Below are positions 11,541 to 24,513 of a stretch of 64,000 nt of DNA, one piece after another; the stretch's first letter is position 1, and each line of letters opens with the position of its first letter. Under the pieces are notes generated by a model that saw only the letters and a program-made list of their open reading frames with translations, searched no databases and had not been told where the DNA came from. A program made the translations under genes and the position numbers. The DNA is from Cinnamomum chago (lineage: Eukaryota; Streptophyta; Magnoliopsida; Laurales; Lauraceae), in assembly GCA_038049695.1 (NCBI GenBank), contig CP142456.1:69343922-69407921 (forward strand), written 5' to 3'.

Positions 11541-12440
11541 TCTAACCGGTGGGTCCTCAGTTCGAATATGCATCACTCCCAAAGCCCCAAAGAAGCCCAA
11601 CTCATCCCAGAAGGAAACTGAATCAAGCCAAGTCAGGCCCAATAAATCTTAAATTTAGGACCTCCTTAAAGCTCCAAGCCTAAGCATAAGCCCGAGCGTA
11701 AGTCAAATCCCTCATACTAAGAGTTATCCAAAGAAGCATATATATAAATGAAATGCTCTTTTCAACCATATCCAAAGTGGAATTCAAGATATAAAGCTAA
11801 TAGGCTACAGTATTATTTTGAAAATTGCCAACAACCAGAAAGCATGTTGATTAAGGAGAATTTTCTCCTGTTAGTATGCAATTCAGTTCATAAACATGCT
11901 TATTAGTGTGGCCAAGGAATTCGAAAGCTCTCACCATGGATTAGTGTTTCCTCAAAAAAATGAGCACCACCACATTAGCCTAACCCGTAATTCATCATAC
12001 TCACCCTCCATGGAAATGGTACAAAACCTTCCATTGTCATGCATACTTGATTGTATACTGTCAAAATCTCTCTCCATGTTAAACCAGTTAAATAGCAGGA
12101 GCACTTTAATAGGTTTCAAGAAAGCACAAGGGATTTAAGATGATATTCATCTAGGGCCAAAGACAAAGGTCCAGCCATCATACATGGCAATATCAAGCTA
12201 CAAATTTACAAGAAACTAGTACTTAATGCACCTAGGTCCCACACCACAAAACAAGGTTTGCAGATAATATCATTAACAGATGAATGATATCCACCTCCTG
12301 CTCAGAATAGGCAAAAATGTGACTTGTTGTTTTAGCTCTAAGAGAAACAACCTAACTACAAGTTATGTTAACAACGTACCACAGGTTACTTGGTCTGCTC
12401 TTTCCATGGACCACAAAATCACCACTGCTGTGGGAACCCC
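11541..12440. other. Spacer and probable 3' region of the GIF gene
   Basis: No coding signature. The part adjoining 12440 should contain the 3' UTR of the GIF gene on the minus strand, but no clear polyadenylation signal stands out. Confidence 0.4.
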
Positions 12441-14081
12441 TCAATTCGCTTCTTCTTCTGAGCTTTTCAAGTACAGAGTCCCATCAGTGTTTTGGCCTCC
12501 TGCATTGCCCCCTCGCCCTTCAGCAGACCCTGCATTTCCCACATCCTGCTTCCCTGTGCCAGTCATCCCCCTGCTTGTTGCAGCATGCAAGCTCTCTCCA
12601 GCACTGCGACCAAAGTCAGGAAAGCCTCTTGCTGCAAGGGCACCATTACCTCCCATGCTGCCATCGCCGTGTAGCATGTGGAGTCCATTGTTCCCTCCAG
12701 GGATCATGCCCAATTGGCTGTGCAGGGAGGCTTGTTGCTGTAATGCAGACATTGGCTGCTGATTGTATAACATTGAAGAACGGGCGGCCATAAGTGATTG
12801 TGGTGTCATCGATTGCGCTTGCTGGTGTTGTAAGTAGCGGGCACCTGGTTGCATGGCTGCACTGGGAGGGAACTGAACAAAGATGGGACTCCAGTGTGAG
12901 TTCTCCAGAAAAAAATACTTAAAGAAGTAGAGATGGGTGATTGAGAAATCAAGGACGCATGGTCAGTATTAATATTCACCAATATGCACAACTGACGCTC
13001 ATAATTTTGTACTCAAAGCTGTTCTTTTAATCAGCACCAGCTTAGACTGGGGATGCCATAAAAAATTATCATATTTTGAATATAAAACCATCTAAACATT
13101 ACCATAAAAATTTACAAATAAATGGCAAAGGAATACTGTTAAGTATCTGGTGGATGGGCACTCTTTCTAAATGCATCTACTCTTTCTAAATGGGAACCTC
13201 CCAATTCCTGTGAGATCCACCACATTAGTGATCTGGATCAAGCCATCCACCTATATGTGTGGAATAGGCAACAGGAAGAAACCGTGCAGTCTGTAGTGGC
13301 TGGGGTGGCCATGTCCCACCAGGTCCCCTCCCCCTTTAATAATTTTTTTTCATTTTCTTAAATTGGCCCTCAAAAAAAGTTGGAAAACCCCTTATGTTGT
13401 AGAAAATTTAGTTTTTTTAGTGGCATCCCCCCAGAATTTTTCTTACACAGTGGTTCCCCCAAGGAAAATTTCCTAGTTCCACCCCTGGCCAGTGGTTCCA
13501 TGATCCAGATAATTTGACTGATTGGATATCACAGACTGAATGATTGGAGACGGCTGATGTTTTGCCCCCTAGTCATCTATTTATAAAATAAGCCCTGCCA
13601 ATTGAATATTTAAAATTATTCATAAAATAAGCTAATAAGCTCTGGCAAATGAAAATTTAAAATTATATTAAAATAGATAAAGCGCACCACCCATCCACGG
13701 TAAAACCCATGAGATCAACCTTGTGGGTGACTTTACCATGGATCAACATGAAGGGTATTGCCCACACTGAACACATCCTGATGCAACACGACGCTATGAT
13801 TAGGTGGAATTATACCTGAGTATGAAATGGGGTTGGTTGTGGTTGAGAATCTGCAATTGCAGCTAGGTACATAAGGTTGCGTTGGAGCCTAGCTTGATTC
13901 CTGCAACAGTGGATAGGCATCAATATTATTTTTGTGTTGGGCAGAAATTCACAAGGAAAATGGTCAAATTTTCCAGGGGAAGTTTTCTTTGCAAAAGTAC
14001 AGCATTAGAGTTATATCATAAGTTAGAGATGAATGGATAAATCACATGGCTGGAAGATAAAAACAAGAAAAGCAAGAGAGA

Positions 14082-14121
<40 letters not shown>

Positions 14122-17100
14122 ACGCAAGAAGTCCCCAACTCCTCTAGATGTAAGAAAGGGAAGAGTAGATCTCCGACGCTCAATATGAATAGAACTCAAC
14201 TAAATCTAAATGTTGCCTTTGAAGATATGCCAGCTTCTCAGTCTCATTTCTCACGTATTTAGTAGTTAAAGCGACTTCTGATGTCATTTAAGTTACTAGG
14301 TCATGTTCAGTTGTTCCTCCAAGTTAAAGCATGGAGGAAAGTCAATCAAAGCATAAATACATGGAACTTGTAAATGACCATGTGCATAACATTGATTTGA
14401 AGTGTATCACACAGGAAGCAAAAGATATCCGACACACCCTAAATGTAGAAACTACTGATATGAGAACCATGACTACGTCCGAGGCACTGTTTCTTAGATC
14501 CACGGCGGGCCACCCTCATCCAATAAAAAAAAAGTGCTATAATGGAATTGAAAAGAAATCCTATGTTTAATAAAAGTTGAGTTCTCACCTCAGGGAATAA
14601 GGAAGCTCACTATAAGACGAAATACATGCAACCCACTATGCATGTAAACCATGTCCATTGTCTATGCATGCATGAAAAAAATAAACACCATTACTCCTTT
14701 CGATAAAAATAAAAAAAAAGAGAGACAAAAGCTACACAAAGATGGAGTTCACAAGCTCCACTCTTATTTCAAGTCTGAAAGGAGAACACAATGCTGCCAT
14801 ATGTAAAGAAAAACAAAACTCCTCAAACTAAAGTACTTACTTCCTAATCTAAGTAAAAAGATATATATACATGTCCCTCCCTGGCTGTTCCTAAGTTGGT
14901 TAGGGACATCTTGTAGTGCAAGTGGATGCATGCACTCAAGTCTCTTGTAAAGCATAAAAGATAAAAAATTTAGTGCCCCTTAACTCTCTAGTTTTGACTC
15001 CTAAAAACAGAACAAACAAGTTGTAGAAATCCCAATCGAACTTTTTTTTTTTTTTTTGAAGTGATCTAACAAGATATTCTCCACCGGCCAATCTCCGCTA
15101 ATGACTTGTCCAAGTCAATGATGGATCTCAACAGACTACTGTATAAATTTAAGTCCAAGAAGGCATAAACCACATTTTTACAGATGATAGTATTAATAAA
15201 TGGGAAAAATCAGAAACATAATCATGACATATAGGAACTGTTAGTCTATCAGAAAATTAGTTCAGAAAGGCCTAAAATACATTTTATAGGTAACAATTGA
15301 GTTTTGACATGAGCAGTGGACATCCTTCTTCAACTAATTCTAAAGGACAATCCTGTAGCACATCTGGAAGGTGCTTAGCATTGCAATGACAAGGGTGGAG
15401 GTTTGAGTCATGGAGGTATCAATAATATTCACATAGTCCCTTAACATACAAAAGTAATTCTTACCAGGTCCCCTGACAGATGATCATCACTATAGCAATG
15501 AAGCTGCTAAGGACTTGAGGTGGCATGAGTGATGATTTTTTTTCTTGGTTACTTCAGACCACCTTAACGAATACAGCACACTGAGTGAAGCTGTGAAGGG
15601 ACCTAGCAGAATTATTCTCCTAGTAAAGTGACTATTAAATTTAACCATACAAGGGCTCTCTCAATTTAGTTTAAAATGCTGGGACATTTAGATTCAGAAT
15701 AGGTCCACCGGATGAACAGCTGTAACTTGCACATGCAAGCCACATGGCACATGTGCTGCAGAGAACCTATTGGCATTTAATCGGTCTCTAGGTTTGCATT
15801 AGTGAGAATATCATTTCTCCTCATTTTGGTCAAAGGTGTCAGAAAATTTAGACCTGCTTCATTTATTATTTTTATTTGCTAATGTAAGTAGTGTAATAGT
15901 GTGTTTTTCTTGAATTTCCAAGTCTAATAATTTGATAGTAAGAGCCATACATTTCTCTCTCATTAATTTCTTATGAAGTTAGAGAAGTCTAAGAGTCTTG
16001 TGGCATCTAGCTCATTCTCCAAAAGCCTCAAAAGCACATTAGGTGTGGCAACACTACCCTGGTTATTTCGTTCTTTCTTTCTTCTTTCTTCATATTTTTT
16101 CCATATCTACTTACGTCTAAGCTCTTTATAATTTTGCATTGAACAGATCTACACATTAATGGTACTTAATGATTTAGAATGCAGCAGGTGTGAGTGATGA
16201 AAAGCAAGAATCTGTATCAATTAGAAAGACTAATTGCACTACTGTGCTTAACAGGCAATTTCACAATTATGATGCATCTATCAACCCAAAAAATGATGCA
16301 CTTACTCTGCACATTCACCCAGTTTCCCAGAACTTTGGCAGTCGAGAATATGCAAGATCAACTGCTTGTTCTCATCCAAATACTGCACAGGTATATACAG
16401 CACAAATTAGAAGTAGAAAAGGCCAGTAAAAACTTAAAAAATTAATTTGATAAGGAAAAAGTGAGATTAAAAATATGGACTTCTACAAAGAAAAATTAAG
16501 CTTAAACTCTGATTAAATGGATTTATGAAGAAAAACAATACAACTACACCATAGTTGCTCGTACTTTTTTTTTTTACCAAACTGCACTTGTTGACGATGT
16601 CGTCAATCAGTTGACGAGATCGATAAAGCCCTGCAACTCCATTGCTAAAAACTACCTTTTGCTTCATCTTCTTCCACCTAGGATCTGAAAGTTTGATGAT
16701 AGAGAAAGAGAAGTGCGGTTGTGGAAAAGGGGGAGAGATTGAGAGAGAGAGAAGAGAAAAGAGGTGATGGGGCCCAAGATCATTGATGAAGATGGTCGGC
16801 TGGTGATGGCAAGGGTGTTTGGAAGATGAATGGGAAGGAAGTGGGCTCGACGTCTATGAGGTGTTTGGAAGATGGATGAGACATGGATTCAGGGGCTGTG
16901 ATGTGTTTGGAAGATGGATGAGATGTGAGTTCAACAGTTGTGCAGTATTTGGAAGATGAAAGGGTGTGGAAATGGGTTCAATGGCTGTGAGGTGTCTGGA
17001 AGGTGGATGAGATGTGGGTTGATGAGCGGAACCAAGGAACTGAATACTCTCTCAGATTTCCTTTGAGACCTTTTGTAGAAAGGATCTACTAACATAAAAA

Positions 17101-20100
17101 GTAACAAAAAGTGAGTACAAACCGTTGATCTCATCTTTTATCAGTGATACTGATTACCATCTATCTTGTCGAGTCCATCACGATTGCAACCTACTCTTTT
17201 TAAGTGTTGTCGGTGTCAGTGATATGGCATGATTCTTCCCAAAGCGCTCATCGTGCGACTTGATGAAGGTAGGCACCCAACAAGATGGAGAGATTATCCA
17301 GTGAGTTGAATCTAGTTAGAACTCAGAATGCCTAATTCACTTCCATGGGATATGAATAATACCTCATGGGATAATGATCCAACTTCAGATAAGAGTAATA
17401 TTTGGCACCAAGGATCAAAATAGTGGTTGCGGCAGGCGTAGCGGCCAATAGCCAAAACACTACGTAGCACTTACGGCAATAATAGAAATGTAGTGGTGTG
17501 AATTTTTTTAAGTGGTAAAATTTTTTTTTGAATACTGCATAACGGTCAATCTTGTGCTTTTTTAGTGATTTGAAACCATGTAAGGGTAGAGACTGCTTTA
17601 GGAAAGGCTATTGAGCAGAAAAAATAGGAAAGATAATATTTAAAATTAAAACTACTTGGCTGTACTAGCTTTTAGAATGTAGCGCCGCTATTTTCAAAAT
17701 ACCATAGCGGCCTCGACCGCTATGGCCGATAATGCGGCCGCTACGATTTTGAACCATGTTTGGGACAAGGGGAAAGTAGAAATCCAACACTTCTTCCATG
17801 AAAGGTGAGACTCATTAAAAAATTCAAAGATTTTGAATAGGTATACTTAGGATTTAGTAAATCATTTCCTCCTTGGTAAATGTAAATTTGTTGGATTTAT
17901 ATTTTTATAATTATGATAACTATAACCAAGGTAGAGATAGAGGTAAAGCAAACTCCTTATTTTTTGTGTTAGAATGGGGGTTACATGCATGCAAACAATT
18001 TAGTGTAGCAGCTCTACAAACAATTTAGTGCCACTAGCAAATGTAGCGGCCTCTACAAACCACTATGGCCTCCACGGTCCGTTACGGGCCCACTAAAGAG
18101 TATGACTGACATCTACTCTTCATAATTTTTTAAAACACATAGTAGAGCTTTTTTTTTTTCTTCTTTCCTTCTCTCCAAGCAACATTTATATTCAGCTTTT
18201 CTATCCTTCCATACTTAAAGAAGACTAAAAAACACAAGATTTCACCAAATTGAAGCCGATGCATAGAGTTTATCTTAAGGGCTCTTCTCTAGGTATATCA
18301 TGGTAAATACACCCTTTCATATTAGTAGATGCATTCTTTTCTCAACTCTCTACAAAAGTACATTGTCTGTGTTTAATGAAAGTTAATTCGTCATTTGGTT
18401 TGAGCTTTTAGCTTTATTTAAGCATTACTTTATAATTTATTTATCTTGTGTTATGTACAGTTATGCAAAAATGCTTACAAATTATGAATTTAAAAATGTA
18501 AAATAGCTTCTAACTTAGATTAACTAACATGAAAACATGTGAAAAAATAGATAGATATTGTTGTTTTATAATCATTCAGCAACACAAAACCTCCATGCAC
18601 TAAGGGGGCCGCTATATCTCTTGATCTTAGTTAGGGTAGAAGAAAAGCATCAAATTCTAACATTTTTTAATATTTTGGATTTTTTGGATATTGTTTTGGA
18701 ATTTTTGTTACCACTTTTTCGATTTCACACCACGACGCCGCTACCGCTACATAGTGTTTTGGCCATCGGCCACTACCGTTAATTTGATCCCGATGCATGT
18801 ACTCCAAACTACCACACATGCAGGGGTGGAACTACATACGAGCAACTTAGAAGTTCTATAAACCCCTCAACCCACTCGTACAAAACAAACCAACAATAAA
18901 AAACAAATCCTTTTTCTATAGTGCCCCCACAAGGAAATCTTCTTGGTTCTGCCACCGCACACGTACTTTATTGTGCCCCACATAGATAGGCATGACCCTA
19001 AGTAACTTGCTTCTAAGTTTTCTAGATTTTTTTTCCTTGGTGTTTAATTCTTTGGACTTCTAGAGGTGTAATATTATTTTAAGGTAGGTATTTTAGTATG
19101 GAAGAGTCCTATGGTAAAGTAACACTTTGGGAAGGTATCCTTGATAGAATATTAGTAATATACAGAATTCTATAAAGGGCTTCTGGTCCCTTCCTCTCCT
19201 AGTAACGAATTTGTAGAGGCATCATATTTTGGACTAAAGAATAGGAGCCGATTCTAAGTATGGAGGTGAAGCAGATCAAGCCAACAATCAATTATGTCAA
19301 TACATTTGTCATTAGCCTCCTGCATGCATTTTTACATTTGCAATTTATAAACTCTTAACCTAGAATCTGGCATAGATGATTGGGCATGACAGATTCACTA
19401 AAAAACGGTAAGACTAAGTTGAAGAGAGTTTTAATGCTTGTACTCCTCTAGATGAATCGCAGAGCTAATATTGCTGCCTTGATTAAGAACACAAAAAAGG
19501 TCCAATCATTGATCTTCACCTGCAATCTATGTCTATAGTATACACAGCAATACATAAACTACTTTATTGTAACCAATATAAAATAGACAATAATTCTAAA
19601 CCTGAAATGGTAATCAGTATCATCCAAATGTATATTTTCAACAGTATGAAGCCAGAAACCACCAAATCCCAAATTCACAACAGCATGGAAATCACCTCCA
19701 TCTAGAAAACCAAACCGAATAAGAAAAAGAAACAAGAAATCCAAACCACCCAAATGTGGAAACCATGTGAAAAAAAAAAAAAATACTCCACAAGCCAAGA
19801 TCATGAACCTAAACACACATACAATGTGTCAAGATCATGAACCAACACATACGCAATGTGTCAAGGGGGAAACGAATCTTCAAAAACTCATTACTAAAAC
19901 AAGCGAAAGTCTCATAAAAGACATTTGCCTTCAAGAAAGAAGACGCACCCAGTAAAAACGCAAAGGAAAAGTCCAAAACTATACCCCGGACCATGAACTA
20001 AAGGAGAAAAACTCCTAAAGTGATGTAAACAAGCCAAAAAAAAAAAGGGGGCGGGGGGCGGCGGCGGGGCGGGGTGGTTTTGAAACAACCGTTCATACGT

Positions 20101-20863
20101 CAAAAACAAGATCCACCCAGCAACAGAGTAAAATAACACCCAAAAACCTAATCCCATCACCATGCACCCCAAGAAAGAAGAACAAGTTCAGATAAGCTAA
20201 AAGATAAACATCAAAACAGCTGACACACACTTCAGCCATCCATGGTCAATAGAATAAATAAAAAAAGTATCATATCAAAATACCACACCACCAAGACCTG
20301 AACCTAGAGAAGAAAGCAAAAAAGAGAGTGGAAAAAAAAAATCATTTGAATCCACAGAAAAAGAAAAGTCAAAATGGCCAAACACCCACTAAAACATAGA
20401 CCAATAAAACATGAAAGAACCCCAAAATACACAGCCACCTAGACTTCAAAAACAAGAAGCCAAGAGCCTTTAAACCAAGAAAAACCCATTTCACACCAAG
20501 GAAAAGCAATCATTCCAAAACAAGAAAAATTAAAACAAGCAACACCCAACAAAACATCCATCTTCAAAACAAGAGAGAATCCAAAATACACAGTAATCTA
20601 GAGTTCAAAAACAAGAACCAACCAAGAAAACCCCATTTCACACCAAAGGACAAACACATGAAAAAACAAGCAAAGCAGCAAGCAAAAGAATAAACACATA
20701 GAAGAAGAAGAGCCAGCAGTAGAAGAACTGTAAAGGGTATTGAAGAGCAAAGAAAAAAGGGATGAAATGAAAAGAAAGAGACCTGTTGGATGATATCAGT
20801 GGTGATGTTGTTTGGGTCATAAGCAGCCATCATGGGCTGCATCTGCATGAGGTGCTGCTGCAT
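12441..20863 (-). CDS. GIF1: GRF-INTERACTING FACTOR (GIF1/ANGUSTIFOLIA3-like transcription co-activator), four exons
   Basis: Exons on the minus strand: 20863-20783, 16382-16306, 13900-13816 and 12872-12441. They sum to 675 nt, 224 residues plus TGA, with consistent phases and GT-AG borders. Exon 1 encodes M-Q-Q-H-L-M-Q-M-Q-P-M-M-A-A-Y. Exon 2 gives Y-L-D-E-N-K-Q-L-I-L and G-K-L-G-E-C-A-E, and exon 3 N-Q-A-R-L-Q-R-N-L-M-Y-L-A-A-I-A-D-S-Q-P; together they form the SNH (SYT N-terminal) domain that binds GRF transcription factors. Exon 4 is the Q-rich then G-rich activation tail (S-L-M-A-A-R-S-S-M-L-Y) ending L-Y-L-K-S-S-E-E-E-A-N. GIF proteins bridge GRFs to SWI/SNF remodelling complexes in leaf and meristem growth. 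Exon 2 is more diverged from the GIF1 consensus than the rest. Introns are 4400, 2405 and 943 bp. Confidence 0.9.
13816..13900 (-). CDS. GIF1: GIF exon 3
   Basis: This 85-bp internal exon is bordered by TTGCAG at 13906-13901 and GTATAA from 13815. It completes the split glutamate codon from exon 2 and encodes the most conserved part of the SNH domain. Confidence 0.88.
14085..14120. repeat. 36-base G homopolymer in GIF intron 2
   Basis: An uninterrupted run of 36 G preceded by AGAGAGAGGAG. It could form G-quadruplexes, or its length could reflect an assembly or consensus error. Confidence 0.95.
16306..16382 (-). CDS. GIF1: GIF exon 2
   Basis: This 77-bp exon lies between an acceptor reading TGCAG (to 16383) and a donor GTAAG from 16305. 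It encodes the first half of the SNH helix; compared with the common GIF1 consensus the middle (L-H-I-L-D-C-Q-S-S-G-K) is substituted, leaning toward the second GIF type. Confidence 0.85.
17409..17755. mobile_element. MITE with GGWTCAAAAT...GCGGCCGCTA termini
   Basis: Left end GGATCAAAATAGTGGTTGCG and inverted right end GGTTCAAAATCGTAGCGGCC form imperfect terminal repeats rich in GTAGCGGCC/GGCCGCTA words. It lies in GIF intron 1. No convincing target duplication was found, so the superfamily is left open. Confidence 0.5.
17990..18790. mobile_element. Second copy or fragment of the GCGGCC-type MITE
   Basis: The right border (18720-18790) on the reverse strand begins GGATCAAATTAACGGTAGTG and carries GGCCAAAACACTATGTAGCG, closely matching the left end at 17409-17480. 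Further TAGCGGCC words occur at 18035-18090. The left limit is uncertain; the whole 17409-18790 block may be one larger element with a solo terminus inside. Confidence 0.4.
18791..20782. other. GIF intron 1, proximal part
   Basis: Intron sequence without recognisable genes. It contains A-rich stretches and a G-rich patch (20047-20078). Confidence 0.5.
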
Positions 20864-21008
20864 CTCTACTTGATCTTTCTCTCTTTAGACAGCTGCAGTT
20901 GCAGCAGAAAAAAAAATTCCTCTTTTTTCCTCTTCTCCTTTCTTACTGTTGCAAGAACAGAGCATAACAGAGCAGAGAGAGAGAGAGAAGGGGGTTTTGC
21001 TTGGGTTC

Positions 21009-21026
21009 TTGTAGCCCTTTTATTAC
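21009..21026 (-). promoter_or_regulatory. GIF1: Candidate TATA element of the GIF gene
   Basis: The minus strand reads GTAATAAAAGGGCTAC here, about 150 bp before the ATG at 20863, followed by a leader with CT repeats (around 20972-20990) typical of plant 5' UTRs. Confidence 0.4.
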
Positions 21027-21239
21027 GTTTTCCTGTTCACCTTTTTCCTCCTCTCTTTTGTTTGCTTTTGGGACGACAGAAAAAGAGAGCAACGAACCCA
21101 AAAATGGCACTCTGGAGTCTGGATCCTCTGTTGATGGAAATCAGGGGAATCCTGTGGAAATCTCTATGAAGCTAAAAATGCATAAAAATAGAAGCTCATT
21201 CACATTGTATATTGACTTGGGGTCAATGTTAGATTGACT

Positions 21240-22242
21240 GCATGTCAAAGATGTCTTTGCTTATTTAGTGTTGTTAATTTTTATCCAACTGTTGATATGC
21301 ATGTGCAGTTTTACAATGGGTTCAATGCCTGGATTTCTTTTGTTGCACTTATTTATATGTTCATTGATGGGGCTTGGTTATAAATAAATTGATACCATTC
21401 GAAATAAATGATTTTTATGCTTTTTGTTGTGTTCAGATCCCACTATAATAAATTTGAGTTACTAAGTATAAAATTTAATCCTTGGCAAAGGGAAAAAGAA
21501 AGAAAAAAGAGGACCAAAACACTTCTATTTTCAGCAGTTTAAATTTAATAGGTCATGGTCCTGCCTTGGGACATTGCTAGAGGGAAATGGGTGACTATGA
21601 CCTGTGAAATTAAAATTGCATAATATAAAAGCCCTATTGTATATTAACTTTGGGCCAAATATGAGATGATTACTTGCCAACCATATGCTTTACTTCACTA
21701 TTATTGTAGATCTTATTCATGTGTTTTTATACCAGACTAGTTTTACAATGGCACTAGTTCTTTTTTTTTCTTTTTTCTTTTTTATTTATGGCCATCCCAG
21801 GATGGGCCTAATTATAATATTAATACTACTAAAAATAAAGGAAAATGCTAATATAATAATAACTCTCATAGTAGGGGGATCCTCATATTTAAGCTATTGA
21901 CATTGGATATGGATCCAATGAGTCCCCCCTTACTCTCACTCTCACAGGGGCATTTCTAAAAATAAATGCCTCGTTTTTTCTTTTTCTTTTGTTTAGAGTT
22001 CACTATAATAAAAATTAAGTATATCATATTATTTGTATCCTTAGTGTAGCTACATATAAAATACCTAAGCTTGAGGGGTAGCCAATTGGCTAGCACCACG
22101 GCTCGGGAATTGGAGGTTACAGGAACTTGTGTTTTCTCCTTGGGGGGGCCACTTGCCCAGGTTATGTCATGTTTTGTGCCCCTGTCAAAAGGGCGTTGGG
22201 TTCAGGAGCATCCGCGTAGAGAGAGAGGGGCATCCGCGTAGA

Positions 22243-22244
<2 letters not shown>
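21240..22244. other. Spacer upstream of GIF, decayed repeat DNA
   Basis: No gene. A stretch near 21518-21560 already resembles the repeat unit that is frequent at 22480-24060. The direct repeat GCATCCGCGTAGAGAG occurs twice at about 22209-22245, just before a G run. Confidence 0.45.

Positions 22245-22273
<29 letters not shown>
22245..22273. repeat. 29-base G homopolymer
   Basis: Uninterrupted G run following GAGA, the second longest in the window. Confidence 0.95.
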
Positions 22274-22479
22274 TCTCTAAAAAACTGGTTTTAGACTGGA
22301 TTTCTACATCATAAACATACAAGTCATTATTCTAAGCATATAAGTGTGACTAGGCCTTAGCATCCAATATTACAATGAAATCCCATTAGTCAAAACAGAC
22401 AATATCACGTTTACAATGGGCGAAATCTTCTTGATCTTGGGTATATATAAACCTCAAATGAGGCCTTTCTCTTCTCCGA

Positions 22480-24060
22480 TAGGCGGGACAAGGTTGGCTC
22501 AACTACTACTGTTATTGAATCTGTCCCATGGTGCAAATATGTGAAGGAACTTCTATTTTCAGGTGGTTTTAATTTAACAGGTCATAAAACTAGCCCAAGG
22601 GCGGAACCAAGGGGCCACGAGTGTGGCTATGGCCTCATGGGTCAGTCATCTCTGGACTCAAGTGACTCAACTATTATTATTAATGCATTGATCCAAATAC
22701 AAAATATGGGAGAAGAATTTTATTTTGGACGGCCTAAATTTGACCTGTCATGAACTTGCACAAAGCAATTCAACCAAGGGCAAGAGGTGGCTATCGCACA
22801 TGGCCAGTAGTCATGGCACTCAGCTACCATTTTTATTGATTTGTCCCATAGCGCCGAAATAGATGACTTCTATTTCAGCTGTTTAAATTTAACAGGTAAT
22901 CAACTTGAGCAAGAGTGGAACAAGGGGTGGTTATTACTAAATTTCTCCCTCTAATCATTCCTACCAAGTACTAACAAGTTGAGATGTTAGTAAAGGCAGC
23001 GGAAACACTTTTCAATAGCTGCCACAACGTAGTTAGTGATATTGCAAGACTCGGCTACTATTGTTGTTGAATTTGTCTCATGCAACAAAAATACAAGGAC
23101 ACTTCTCTTAGTTTAAGTATAGGGGATTTGATATATTAATTCTCTTTAAACTCTATTTTCCCAATTTCACGACTAAAATCCTATTGACTCTGGTCCACAA
23201 ATATATATATATATATTAAACTTTTCTGCCATGAATCCCTTGATATCATGAGAGTTTAAAAACACATGCTATCATAAGATCCAAATGCTAAAAGTTGAAA
23301 AGCTCGTACATTAAAAAACCTAAATATCTTGATATCATGGGATCCGGGGCAGAAAAATAATATAAACATACACCAGAGTCAAACGACTCTTGTGACATTA
23401 ATAGGCTTTCAATAATGAAATTGAGGATGCACTGTTTAAGCACCGTAAATATAACAACAGATCATGAACTTGCCGAGGGCCTAACCAAGGGGGTAGTAGT
23501 AAGAGTGGCTGTGGATACATGGTAAGTCATTGTTGAACTCAGGCACTATTGTAATTGAATATGTTCCGTAGTGCAAATACATGAGATAGCATGCTATCAT
23601 ACTTCTATTTTTAGCTTTATTCAACAGGTGATGACCCTACCCAAGGGTTGAACCCGGGGCAAGGGGTGGGTATGGCCACATGATTAGTCATCGCTAGGCT
23701 CAACACTTTGCGGTTGAATTTGTCCTGAAGCACAAATATAACAGGGAACTTCTATTTTAAGGGATTAAATTTGACAGGTCATGAACTTGCCCAAGGGTGG
23801 AACCAGGAGGCAAGGGCTGGGTATGGCCACATGGGCAGTCATAGCTGGACTTAGCTACCATAAAGTGTCCCATAGCGAAATATATGAGGAGCCTTCTATT
23901 TTTAACCGATCATGAACCTGCCTTGGTGCGGAACCATGGACAATGAGTGGCTATGGCCACATGGTTAAGCAATCTCTACATTTAGTTTTTATTGCTATTG
24001 AGTTTGTTCCTTGGCGCAAATATACGAAGAAACTTCTATTTTCAGCGGTTTCAATTCAAA
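22480..24060. repeat. Degenerate tandem repeat, unit about 140-165 bp
   Basis: The phrase CTTCTATTTT followed by a TTTAAATTTAACAGGTCATGA-like string and then AAGGGTGGAACCAAGGGGCAA and GTGGCTATGGCCACATGG variants recurs near 22548, 22715, 22865, 23600, 23742, 23893 and 24032. Units are diverged and separated by insertions. It codes for nothing that can be recognised. Confidence 0.65.
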
Positions 24061-24181
24061 ATGTCAAGAGGTACTACTACCAAGGGATGAGGGGTGTCCG
24101 TCAAGGTTGAGGCATATTCAGGTCCAACATTACAGCAAAAACCTAGGTCTGTATCCGACCTAAGCTCGACATGACCTATAA

Positions 24182-24513
24182 GTAGGGTTGTAAACTGGTT
24201 GATTCAGGTCCGGGTCCCGGAACCACTAAAGAAAAGGTGGAACGGATTCAAACCCAAAATCGGCTTCTTGGCTCCAAAATCGGAATCAAAACCATATATG
24301 GGACGGGTCTGGATATAAGTTCGGATCTAGGTAGAGAATTATATTAAAAACATATAATTTTTATGAGAGATTTTCGAAAATTTAAGTAATATGTCGAGTC
24401 CACGGGTACGAACCAAGGTGGAACCAGACCCATTTACATATCAGGGCCTAAATAAGAGCCTAGACCCGATTTTTAATAGGTCAGATAATCAGGGACCCAT
24501 TTACATCCAAACC
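24182..24513. mobile_element. hAT-like MITE remnant
   Basis: The left border TAGGGTTGTAAACTGG and the inverted right border (GTAGGTTTGGATGTAAATGG) resemble the 'TAGGGATGTAAATGG' ends common in plant hAT-type MITEs. Target duplication not resolved. Confidence 0.4.

Noticed and set aside
19559..20172. Hydrophobic minus-strand frames in the first GIF intron
   Set aside because: They consist of low-complexity F/L/P-rich translation from A-rich intron DNA and include no start context or homology.
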